Below are positions 54,343 to 64,000 of a stretch of 64,000 bases of DNA, piece by piece. Position 1 is the first letter of the stretch, and each line of letters starts with the position of its first letter. The position numbers and the translations under genes were made by a program. The stretch lies in NCBI RefSeq assembly GCF_000321225.1, contig NW_004450480.1, positions 4,063,619 through 4,127,618 on the forward strand. The letters are read 5' to 3'. Origin of the DNA: Odobenus rosmarus divergens. Lineage: Eukaryota > Chordata > Mammalia > Carnivora > Odobenidae. A model generated the notes under the pieces. That model ran no database searches, was not told the origin of the DNA, and was given only the letters and a program-made list of their open reading frames with translations.

Positions 54343-54538
54343 CTCTTTTTTAAAAGATTTATTTATTTGAGAGAGCAAGAGAGGGAGAGAGAGCATAAGC
54401 AGGGGAAGGGGTGGAGGGAGAAGGACAAGCAGACTCTCCTTGAGCAGGGAGCCTGACTTGGGGCTCGATCCCAGGACCCTGAGATCATGATCTGAGCTGA
54501 AGTCAGACACTTAACTGACTGAGCCACTTAGGTGCCCC
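54343..54538 (-). mobile_element. CAN-SINE, antisense, inside the L1
   Basis: Antisense copy ending GAGCCACTTAGGTGCCCC. Target AGATCTTTTCTCT (54330-54342) and AAATCTTTTCTCT (54539-54551), one mismatch apart. Confidence 0.94.
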
Positions 54539-54614
54539 AAATCTTTTCTCTTTCCTAATGTAAGCAGTTGATTTTATAGATTTCAGTCTCAGCATTGCTG
54601 AGCCACATATTTTT

Positions 54615-54858
54615 ATTTTATGTATGTATTTATTATTTTTTAAAGGAGTTTACTTGCTTTATTATTTTTTTAAAAAAGATTTATTTATTTGAGAGAGAGA
54701 GAGCACAAGCAGGAGGGGGAGAGGAAGAGAGAATCTCAAGCAGACTCCCCACTGAGCATGGAGGTGGATGTTGGGCTCCATCCCAGGACCCTGAGATCAT
54801 GACCTGAGTAGAAATCAAGAGTAGGCTATTCGACAAACTGCGTTACCCAGGCACCCTT
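54615..54858 (-). mobile_element. Old CAN-SINE, antisense, with long T-rich tail, inside the L1
   Basis: The SINE body is 54668-54858 (head degraded to GCGTTACCCAGGCACCC). The preceding 54615-54667 is AT-rich tail. CACATATTTT occurs on both sides (about 54605 and 54862), which suggests that the whole stretch came in together. Confidence 0.88.
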
Positions 54859-57800
54859 GTGTCACATATTTTCAAACACTATATTTTCATTTTCATTCAG
54901 TTGTATGTACTTTAAAAATTTCTTTTGAGGCTTTCCCTTTGACCCATGAATTGTTTAAAAGTGTATCATTTAATTTCCAAGTGTTTGAAGATTTTCCTTT
55001 GTCTCTCTGTTACTGATTTCTTGTTTGATTCCTTTTTGGTTGGAAAAAAATGCTGAAGCTTTAATTTTTAAAAATTTGTTGAGGTTTGTTTTCAGATCCT
55101 AGATATGGTTTATCTTGGTGAAAGTTCTATGGACGCTTGAACACAGTGTGTATTCTGCTGTTGTTTAGTGTTATGTAAATATTGTTAGTTCCTTCTGGTT
55201 GATGGGATTATTCAACTATTGCATCGTCCTGTTTTCTTTCTAGTAGACGTTATCTGTTGCTGAGAGTCCCCAGTGATAATTGTAAATGTATCCATATCTC
55301 CTTTCAGCTTTATTGGTTTTTGTTTCATGTGTCTTGAAGCTCTGTGGTTTGGTATATACACACACGGGATCGCTATAACTTCTTGGTGAATTGTTTTACG
55401 GTTATGCAGTGTCCTTCTCATGTCCCTTGTAATTTTCATTGCTCTGAGGTCCACTTTATTTGAATATAGCCATTCATGCTTTTAAAAACTATTAATCTTA
55501 GCATGATAAGTCCTTTTCCATTCTTTTACTTTCAAATGTTGTCATTGTGTTTGAAGTGAGTTTCTTGTGGACAGTGTATGGTTGAGCCATGTGTCTATCT
55601 ACCCTGTCCTTTAGTTGGTGTATTTAGACTTCTTACATTTACAGTGGCTATTGATAGGTTAGGGCTTAGGTCTACCATCTTATTATTTATTTTCTGTTTG
55701 TTTCCTCTGTTTCTCATTCCTTTGCTCCACTTTTCTTGCCTTCCTGTGGTTATTTGAGTATTTTTAAGGAATCTTTTATTTGTACTATTTTTAGTAAATC
55801 TTTTATTATTTCTTGAATTGTATTTATATAGTTTTTTTCTTTTAGCGATTGCCCGAGGTTTTACAATACATGTACATAATTTATCACAGCCTACTTGTAT
55901 TGATGCTTTAGTCCATTTAATGGAATATTAAAAATCTTCTATTTAGGTTCCTTTATCCTCTCTACTGTTTAAATGTGATTGTCTCAAGTGTTTCCTCATT
56001 ATGCATTAAGTACCACGACAAACGATGTTACAGTTTTTGCTGCAACCATAAAATATGATTTAAATGACTCGGGATGATAAAGAGAGTCTATTTTTTTTTA
56101 ACTTCTATTGTTACCTATCTCACTGTTGTTCTTCCCATTGTGAAGTTATGCTACTTCTTCTGTTCCCATTCTCATGGTCGTCTGAGAGCTTCCTTCAGCC
56201 ATTCTTTAAGGGGAGGTCTCCTGGCAACAAATTCTCTTAGTTTTCTTTCATCTGGAAATGTCTTTATTTCTCCTCTATTCTTGAACAATCCTTTCATTAG
56301 ATACAGAACTCATGTTTGACAGTTAATTTTTTTTTCATCACTTGAAAAATTGTTGTGCCTCTTTCTTCTGGCCTCCATGGTTTCCGACGTAAAAGAACTC
56401 ATTTGAAATGGTGATCCCTGGTAAATACTAGTAAGTAACCAGTTTCTATCTGTTGCTTCTTAAGATTTTTCTTCGTCTTTAGTTTTTGGGAGTTTAGTTA
56501 TGATGTGCCTTTGCATTGATTACTTAGGTTTATCCTATATGGGGTTTGTACAGCTTCTTGAATCTGTAGGTTTATGTTTTATGTCAAGTTTAGGAGATTT
56601 TCAGCCACGATTTCTTTGAATATTTTTTCAGCTGTCTCTTTTCCTCAGGGACTCCAAAGATACAAATATGTATTGGCCCATAGGTCCCTGAGTGGCAGTT
56701 CATTTTTTTCAGTCTGTTTTTCTCTTTTGTTCAGATTGAGCAAATTCTGATCTGTCCTCAAGTTTACTGACTCTCCTTCTGTCATTTCCACTCTACTCTT
56801 GAGCTTATCTGCTGAATTTTTTTCAGTAACTGTATTTTCAGTTCTATAATTTCCAGTTTTTAATGTTTTACTTATTTGCCGAAGTTTTGTGTCTTTTAAT
56901 TTGCTCAAGAGAATAATTACTTGTTGAAATAATTTTATGACAACTGCTTTAACATTTTTGTCAGATAGTTCAACATCTGATTTATTTCAGCGTTGGTATC
57001 AGGTGACTGTCTTCTCTTGTTCAAGTTGATATTTTCCTAGTTCTTGATCCTATTTAATCTTTTTAATTTTAGCGGGAAGTCACTCTGTTTGGTTTAGTTT
57101 GTAGGTTCTGGCCTACTTTTGTGGACTGTAATTCCAATGGCAATTGAGTTTTTTGAGCCCTTCCAGTGTTATTCTGCTCTTTGTTCTTCTGGCTCCCTGG
57201 AGCCTTTGCCAGATCCTTCCTGGTGTTGCCCAGAGTTTGGGGGATTCGAGAATGGGCACTTTCCTGTGCACCTGGTATTGTTAGGTGGCATCTGACGGTT
57301 TCTGGTCCTGTAGGACAGAGTCTATTTCTCCTGGTCTGTTTTTCAGCCGCCTGGTGCAGGTGGGCTTCTCACTCTCTGGTGCCTCAGGGGAAGGAAATTG
57401 CTTACCTATACCACTTTCTGTAGCTGGGCAGAGGACCAAGAGTCATAGGTTCTGGTAGTTCTCTGCCACTGGGTGGGGAATCAGGAGACCCTGGGCCTTG
57501 TTTTCCTTCTGTGGCTGGGTGGGGAGCTGGGGATGCCAGACCTTGGTTGCTTTTTGGGTGGAGGGTCCAGAGATGCAGGTTGTGCTGGTGTAACCAGGTG
57601 TGGAATGTGGGATGATTCCACCTGCTCAGGTTTCTCTTTTGTTGATGCTGTGGGAAGATTAGAATGGGTTGTTTCCTGGAGCTCAGGTGCCAGTGCTGTA
57701 AGTGGATCAGGCTACTACTGATACTGGGTTTTGGGTCTCCCTGCTAAGTCCCTGGGGACTTTGGCCAGAACAGGACTTTTTTTTTTTTTTTTTGAATGCC

Positions 57801-58010
57801 TCCTGGTGTTTCTGGGTTGAAGGTTTTTTGATATCCAGTGTGGAATATATGTGAGTTAAAAAGAAGACCCAGGGAACTTACCATGGTTTTGTTCTTCAAG
57901 TCCGAGGTCCCTAGCCAGTCCTCTTGCTCTCTCCACCTTTTATGGTGGCTGGATTATTTCCAGGGCATTTCGTTGTATTTAGTGGGCAGATACAGAGAAA
58001 AATGAGTTTA

Positions 58011-59100
58011 CGCCCCCTTGGTACCCCCAAGTCCATTTGTAGCCTCTGCTAATGTTGCCCTGCTAACATTCCATTGGCTAAAGCAAATCACACCGTTGAG
58101 CCTCGTGTCAAAGGGAGGGGTGAGTCAGTCCAGCCACGCTGGGTGGGCACTGCCTGCTTACATGCAAAGGTTCTGGAGATGGGGAGGGGTGAGAAATTTT
58201 GGTCTTCTTTGCAAATAACCACAACTGTCCTTCTAATTACATCCTCTTTTTCCTTAGTTGGAGTTGGTTTCTCTTGCTTACAAGCAAAGAACCTAGATGA
58301 TGCAGTTTTGTAACCCATACTTAAGGAACAACTTGATCTGTCTGTGGGTTTTGAGTCTCATGGGGGTTGGGACCATGTGCCTCCAGTTAGTTGCTATGTC
58401 TTCAATGTCCAGGGAAGACAATTCATCAAAATGTGTTGAATGGAACAGCATCGGCAGGGGGGGCATCTATCATCGCTTTTAGGACACATAGTCACCATGA
58501 TGTAGATTTGGTCTTCTTCACCATAGCGTTCTGGTTGGCGGTCTCCAAGCCCTCACTTGGAGCCAGATATCCCATGCAGCCCTATTTCAGTGACCATGAA
58601 GTAATTGTGATCTGGATTTATGTTTTTATACTACATATTATGGTTGAGTGAGTTGCAAGCAGCCCTTGAACCTTCTGTTAAGATGGCTACCACAGACCCC
58701 AAACCTCAGTGCTGAGAAGTCTGGAAAGAACTTCTGAGTGTGAGAAGCTGGGCTGGTACACATAGAGCTCTCCATTTCTCTGAGTTCATTTGGACCCAGA
58801 CCGAAGAAGGCTATGAAAGTTGACTCTATGCCATCTCCCCAGTACCTTAGAGTTTTTACCACTCTCTCTCGGCGGAGCATAGAAGGAAGGCAGAACAGGA
58901 CCATGACACAGTCTCCCAATCCACCGTGACCCTCCTAAAGTGGGCTGTGTCTGTGGAAAGAGAATGTAGATGCAGGACATTATACCATGTATTTGGGCCA
59001 GGCACATAGAAGCGCAGCGTGTACTAGCGTCTTTTATTATTTTATTCCCTGCATGTTAAATTTTCCTAGTAATGAAGATAATATGGATATGAGTAATACT
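58011..59100. other. Intergenic DNA, possibly an old LTR or repeat
   Basis: Text such as 'ccattggctaaagcaaatcacaccg' (58070-58095) resembles blocks seen in old mammalian repeats, but I cannot assign a family. No gene recognised. Confidence 0.35.
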
Positions 59101-59124
59101 AATGTCAGCTTATATTTACTTACT

Positions 59125-59285
59125 CATTCATGCAACAAATATTTATATAACCTTATAGCATCCTAATAACCACCCTAAGAAGTGGTGCTGTGACCATTCC
59201 CCGCTTACTGTTGAGGCACAGAGAATTTAAGTAACTTGAATACTGGCTCATCGCTAGTTAGGCATGCAGGCTGAAAAATGCCCCC
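59125..59285 (-). repeat. MIR remnant, antisense
   Basis: 'gcatcctaataaccaccctaagaagtgg', 'gttgaggcacagagaatttaagtaacttg' match reversed MIR, with an L2/MIR-type tail 'ttcatgcaacaaatatttat' before it. Confidence 0.75.
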
Positions 59286-59299
59286 CTCCTTCCCTGCTG

Positions 59300-60800
59300 C
59301 TCTGCAGAACCATGGTCTCTGGAGAGGAGAATATAACAGGCATCAGAATTCTCTGGCCCTGGGGACTCAGGCAGATCCTATGCTCAACATCTTGTCTTCT
59401 CTAGCGGTTTTGCCATATCAGAGCCTGGCCTCTGATTTATCGGATATATCTTAATGCCAATTTAAAGCTGCATATTAATTTCCTCATATTTTTTGCTTTT
59501 AGCACAAGGCTTTTATCACATACTCTGAGAGCACAGGCTGTCCCCTATAAGTCACTGTCAGCCACCTGTCCCTTCAGTCAGCTCTGTACTCAGTCCTAAC
59601 AGGGCAGGGGAAGGAGTCACAGAGTGGCTACGCCACCCCTGTTGGGAGTGCCAAAGAAATTAATTGAGAATCAAATATTTACCTACTCCAGAGTGATTTA
59701 TCACAATTAAAAGGAATGATTATTTGCCCTTTGGGTCGTATCAGAGATTTCGAGGGTTTGACTGCTGTAACACGTCCATAAATCAAGCTAGAGAAGCATC
59801 TTCTTGGGTTTCAGTTTGGCACAGCACCACAATTTTCCAGTTGGGAAGCCAGTAGGTGCTCAGCAGAGTGGATTCCTACACCAGGAAAGGTTTGAAGGCA
59901 GGGCATCAGGAGCACGTGGAGGGCAGCCAAATATTTCTTGAGAATCTTGTGGAGAGGCCCCTTTCTGGAAACTAAGATCCCACCTGTCAGTAAGTTCAAC
60001 ATAGTTAACGCTCCCCCGCCCCCGCTGAAGTGGGAGTTCTTCATGGTTTCTTCAGTTGAGCCCCAGATGTGGTTCGGAGTGAGTTCGGGCTGAGAGTAAC
60101 TGTGGGGACAGCTGAGTCATATTTCCCATCTCCGTTCTCTGTAGGACACGTGGTCAGCAAGTGCGTGGAGGGCAGAGTCGTTTGCACTATTTCAATTATT
60201 TCCCTTTCCCCATTCCTTCCCCCCACCCTCCCCTGGCCAGTGCATGTGACTGAATTTGCAAAAATCAAACCTACCATGATACAGCTGTACTCTGGTGAGA
60301 TACCAAAAAGCCGTGACTTCTCAGAGTTAGAAAGCACTTGGGTGGCAGTTCTGGAAAATTCTGTCCTATAACCATGATGACAGCTGGGATTGATTACGTT
60401 TCACTAATGATTCCATGAAGCCCAGGGCTGGACCATATGATCAAAGCAGATGGAAGAGTTAAGTAATAGTGTATTGGTTGGATAGACCTTTCTTTGTCTT
60501 TGGTAAGGCTCTCGCGATCAACTTTTAGGGACATTATCTTTTAGAAACATCGCATTGTGTTAAAGCTTTTTCATTGACAAGGAGGTTTTCCTCCATGCTT
60601 GCTCTATTAGATGTGAAGGTGCCCCAAAGAAACTGTTCAGAGGGGAGAGCTTGCTGCTCCAGGAGATCACAGGCTTTTGCAGAGTGGAGAAAGTTTTTGT
60701 GATTCCAAAGAAAGTGGGTGGTGTCCACGGCAGTCGGCCAATCTGACCCCGTGCAGGCTTGCCCGAGCTGTAGCCGAGTCTCCTAATTAACTGGACACAA
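59300..60800. other. Repeat-poor block, candidate conserved non-coding DNA
   Basis: No SINE, L1, L2 or MIR is visible for 1.5 kb. Parts near 59440-59770 are rich in TAAT, TTTATC and CAATTAAA cores. The open frames at 60041-60371 on both strands are not recognised. Confidence 0.3.
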
Positions 60801-61039
60801 ACAACCTTTACCTGCCTTCAGGCTCTCAAGGCCTTTGACATCCCAGTTACCCGAAACCCTGCCGCTTCTCCTCCCCAGGGACCACTGGCTGACCACTTGG
60901 CATTCACACAGGAGAAAGGGAACTGCCCTGGGACGCCCTAAGCCACACAGGGTCACCGTTCTGTCATTTTCCTTTGGGCTTGCTCCGTTTTCTGCTTTAA
61001 TGACAAAGGCTACCTTTTGGCTCACTACTTCCCAGGACT

Positions 61040-62050
61040 GCCTGTAATGGAGACTCAAATAGTAAAATATACATAACTGGTCGTTTTACAGAGTCATCAT
61101 TTATGAATACAGCTCGATTAATTTGTTTAGTCAGATGTAGAGGGGCAATAAAACGTGATTGACGAAAAACAATTAAAACGGTAAAAGTAAATTGTTTGTG
61201 TCCATTAAAACCTGCTGAGGCCGTCAGTTGAAAATTGTAGGCCTCCATGTGAAAATTAAAACTATTGATTTCCCCCCATGCATGTGAATATCTGAGTTCT
61301 AATTTGTTTTGTTTTTACTGGCTTGAAAGCCCCTGAGGTCAAAATGAAGGTACGCCTTCAATAAGCTCTTTTGGTGGAGTTAATAAAGATTTGGAAAGAC
61401 AAATATGGGGGAAAAACAGCCGAGATGTTTTAGGGGAGAATTATGTGTCTGATGAGCACCCAAGGTGCCCTGCTGCATGCTAATACTTTGTGATTTATTG
61501 TATTTTGGGGGTGAAAATGGAAAATCAACGGCAGAATATATGATATTTATAGGTTGAGTTTTTAGGGCTTTGTGTTAATTTATGTGAGTAAGATAGATAT
61601 TTTTTTATTATTGTCATTTTATTTTTTTATGCGCTACACTAAATCTTGTATTCCATGAACTATTATTTTTTAGTGTTCAATTAAAATACTGACATAAAAG
61701 AAATTTTACATGACTAGATCTTGACTCCTAAGATGAGAACTTGGGGGAAAAACCCTCTGGATCAGATGGGGAGGTTTTCAATCAAGAGATATGATGGCAT
61801 TAAACCTTAGAAGGCTGTAAAATCAGAGTAGCATGTTTGGAATTCCAAGTATTAGGCGGTCATTGTATCAGGTTGGGCATGAGTTAATATTAGGCTTACA
61901 GACTTAATAAATCACACATTGAGAATGCAAAGTGTTGTATTTGGTGATTAAGTGAATGATCAAATAAACAAGTCAGACTTTCTTTTCATCTCTAGGCATG
62001 TTTTTTGAAGAAGTTTTAATAAAGTTGGAGAGTCAGCCCTTCGAATACGG
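61040..62050. other. Repeat-free AT-rich block, candidate conserved non-coding DNA
   Basis: About 1 kb without recognised repeats, flanked by SINE-rich DNA on the right. It is AT-rich with many homeobox-type cores (TTAATTTG, CAATTAAAAC, TTAATAAA), in the interval downstream of PPP4R2. Regulatory function is an inference from composition and the absence of repeats. Confidence 0.3.
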
Positions 62051-62070
62051 CATTTAAAAAGCTATTACAG

Positions 62071-62264
62071 GAGCACCTGGGTGGCTCAGTCGTTAGGCGT
62101 CTGCCTTTGGCTCGGGTCATGATCCCAGGGTCCTGGGATCGAGCCCCGCATCGGGCTCCCTGCTCTGCGGGAAGCCTGCTTCTCCCTCTCCCACTCCCCC
62201 TGCTTGTGTTCCCTCTCTCGCTGTGTCTCTCTCTGTCAAATAAATAAATAAGATATTTTAAAAA
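62071..62264 (+). mobile_element. CAN-SINE, sense, with target duplication
   Basis: Full-length young copy from GAGCACCTGGGTGGCTCAGT to the A-rich tail. Target AAAAAGCTATTACAG (62056-62070) and AAAAAGCTGTTACAG (62265-62279), one mismatch apart. Confidence 0.96.
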
Positions 62265-62432
62265 AAAAAGCTGTTACAGTTGTGGTGTTACCTGAATTTG
62301 ACTCTCACATACTGATTTTTCAGGGAAAAAAGAGTCAAACAAATAGCTAATTTTTCCTTCTTGGGGAGTTTTTGTTTCATTCGCTCCTACCCGATCCTGC
62401 AGAGTTCTCTAGGGAGAGAATATAAATTCTTT

Positions 62433-62624
62433 TTTTTTTAAAGATTTTATTTATTTGACAGAGAGAGACACAGCGAGAGAGGGAACACAAGCAGGGGGAG
62501 AGGGAGAGGGAGAAGCAGGCTTCCCGCGGAGCAGGGAGCCCAATGCGGGGCTCGATCCCAGGACCCTGGGACCATGACCTGAGCCGAAGGCAGATGCTTA
62601 ACGACAGAGCCACCCAGGTGCCCC
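62433..62624 (-). mobile_element. CAN-SINE, antisense, with exact 19-bp target duplication
   Basis: Full-length, little-diverged antisense copy ending GAGCCACCCAGGTGCCCC. The target GAGAGAATATAAATTCTTT is exact at 62414-62432 and 62625-62643. Confidence 0.97.
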
Positions 62625-62669
62625 GAGAGAATATAAATTCTTTACCTGCAGGAAATGCTGTGGCTTTTT

Positions 62670-63345
62670 TTCCCTTTAATTTTATTTTTTAATAGCATTA
62701 TTGAGGTGTACTTGAGAAGTAAAATTGTAAAATTTGTATATATTTAAGGTGTGCAGTGTGATGGTTTGATGGCCATGTGCATCGTGCAATGAATACCACA
62801 ATCATGCTGATTAACACAGCTTTCACTCACCTAGTTACTGTTTTTATGTGTGTGGTGGTAACAGTTAAGCTTTACTCTCTTAGCCAATTTCAAGTGTGGA
62901 ATGGAGTAGTCACTGTCCTGTACATTAGATTTCCAGAACCTAATCATCCCGAATAACCAACCTTTGTGCACTTTGATCCTCATTTCTCCAGCCGCCCCCC
63001 ACCCCACCTCAGGCTCGGCCCCGGCAGGCACCGTTCTACTCTCTGCTTCTATCATTTGGGCTTTTTTCATATTCCACATATAAACAAGATCATACAGTAT
63101 TTATCTTTCTGTGTCTGGCTTCTTTCACTTAGCATAATGTCCTCAAGCTTCATTCTTGTCTCAAGTGGTCGAACCACCTCCTTTTTTAAAATCAAATACT
63201 ATTCCATTGTATGTATATATCACATTTTCTTTATCCCTTCATCTGGTGACAAACACTTAGGACTGTTTTCCTCCCGAGTTCATTGCAGCATTCTTCACAA
63301 TAGCCCAGATAAGGATGTGAAGATTTCTTATATCATTGACTCTCA
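62670..63345 (-). mobile_element. Old L1 3' end, antisense
   Basis: Reversed L1 text: 'agcattattgaggtgtacttgag', 'taaggtgtgcagtgtgatggtttgatg', 'cttctttcacttagcataatgtcctcaag', 'ccattgtatgtatatatcac', 'ctttatcccttcatctg'. The 128-codon + strand frame 62966-63352 is only this repeat read through. Confidence 0.92.
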
Positions 63346-63515
63346 AATGTGAGCAAGCTGGAGTCATGTTTGTTCCAGCAGTAGCTTCCTAGGCATGACT
63401 GCAGACATTGTGATGCAAGAGGCTGGCAGACTTTAGAAATAGGCGTTTTTAAAAAGTGTTCCTGGTGGCCCTAATATGGGAGGCCTTAGGACCGCACATT
63501 GAAATACATACTCCA
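63345..63515 (+). repeat. Possible MER5-like remnant
   Basis: 'agtagcttcctaggcatgactgcag' and the end of the stretch weakly follow the MER5A order. Low confidence. Confidence 0.3.
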
Positions 63516-63593
63516 GAACAGTGATGCTTTAATTTTGGGGGGTCAGAAATGTCCTTTAGAATCTTCTCAGAACAATAAATATATATTTATATA

Positions 63594-63668
63594 ATACACA
63601 CACACACACATACATACATATTTGGCTGAAGGTGCCTTGATTTTATGGCTATATAGTGTGTGTGTGTG
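63594..63668. repeat. (CA)n and (TG)n microsatellites
   Basis: A CA tract (about 63595-63610) and a TG tract (about 63656-63668) lie 45 bp apart. They are complementary and could pair as a weak hairpin. Confidence 0.85.
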
Positions 63669-63742
63669 TATGGGGTGGGTAAACATTTTCACCTGGAAGA
63701 AGAATTAAGCAGAGAAATGTCCATGTGGTTCCTGTGCAAGAC

Positions 63743-63920
63743 CTTTTTTTTTTTTTTTAAAGATTTTATTTATTTTGAGAGAGAGACAGAGGGACAGAGG
63801 GAGAGGGAGAAGCAGGCTCCCCGCCGAGCAGGGAGCCTGATGCGGGGCTCTAACCCAGGACCCTGAGATCATGATCTGAGCTGAAGGCAGATGCTTAACC
63901 GACTGAGTCACCCAGGTGCC
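63743..63920 (-). mobile_element. CAN-SINE, antisense, with target duplication
   Basis: Antisense copy with a long T run and a head ending GAGTCACCCAGGTGCCCC. Target CCTGTGCAAG is exact at 63731-63740 and, sharing the SINE's final C bases, at 63921-63930. Confidence 0.95.
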
Positions 63921-64000
63921 CCTGTGCAAGCTATTTTTATGGTCCTTCAGGGTTTATGCAGCCTCTGAGCTGAGGGTTTTTGTGATTAGTTGGTGGCTTT

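Larger units (their letters stand above)
53380..58010 (-). mobile_element. Long old L1, antisense (ORF2 to 5' end), interrupted by SINEs
   Basis: Runs backwards through ORF2 ('aaaccatcaggtctgg' at about 53635, 'ttctttcagctttattgg'-type text near 55300) and older L1 5' text ('tctggcctccatggtttcc' at 56370, 'ttcttgaatctgtaggtttatg' at 56555, 'tcagccacgatttctttgaatattttttcagc' at 56600, and TTTTAGTAAATC and similar). Its right end lies near 'ttgtatttagtgggcagatacagagaaaaat' (57970). It is about 4.2 kb without the three SINEs, and full of stops on its own strand. The order is collinear apart from a jump near 53320-53380, where the ORF2 end is missing. Confidence 0.9.

Noticed and set aside
62966..63352. 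128-codon + strand open frame
   Set aside because: It reads through an antisense old L1 3' end.
1..64000. CRISPR array, operon or other prokaryotic system
   Set aside because: Introns, SINEs, L1s and MIRs throughout show a mammalian genome. The repeated units are dispersed retroposons and microsatellites, not spacer arrays.

Overview
This window is nuclear DNA from a placental mammal of the order Carnivora, probably a caniform (dog, bear, seal or weasel side). The sign is about 34 copies of the tRNA-Lys-derived carnivore SINE (CAN-SINE/SINEC), recognisable by the GCGCCTGGGTGGCTCAGT head, the CT-rich middle and the AAATAAATAAAATCTT tail. There is also a young carnivore-type L1 3' end at 26226-26401. 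The species cannot be named from the sequence alone.

Only one protein-coding gene can be supported: the 3' half of PPP4R2, regulatory subunit 2 of protein phosphatase 4, on the + strand. Six coding exons lie at 4613-4706, 6455-6492, 7354-7428, 7682-7825, 8525-8814 and 9069-9388. All have AG/GT borders and the reading phases join without a break, giving about 320 residues and a stop at 9386-9388. The first exons (roughly 95 residues, judged against the human protein as I remember it) lie upstream of the window. A long AT-rich 3' UTR follows, with several AATAAA signals between 9458 and 12940.

From about 13 kb to the end I see no further gene. In human, PPP4R2 is followed by a large intergenic interval before PDZRN3, and this stretch looks like the start of it. 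It holds repeats of several ages: ancient MIR and L2 fragments; old L1 remnants, including a roughly 5 kb antisense L1 at 52.9-58.0 kb; old DNA transposons; an LTR-derived block at 32.0-33.3 kb; and young CAN-SINEs, many with clear target-site duplications. The insertions can be ordered in time at several places. At 17.4-20.0 kb, two SINEs and a 3' L1 fragment are stacked at one target inside an older L1, leaving four copies of the same short target. At 31.5-33.4 kb, two SINEs and an LTR block split a palindromic element.

The repeat-poor stretches at 36.6-37.5, 59.3-60.8 and 61.0-62.05 kb are the best candidates for regulatory DNA. The first contains a strong CTCF-type motif (36809-36822) and an octamer. 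I found no bacterial-type operon, CRISPR array, functional RNA gene or intact viral gene, and no sign of a new biological system. The interest here is in the transposon history and in possible non-coding regulatory elements.
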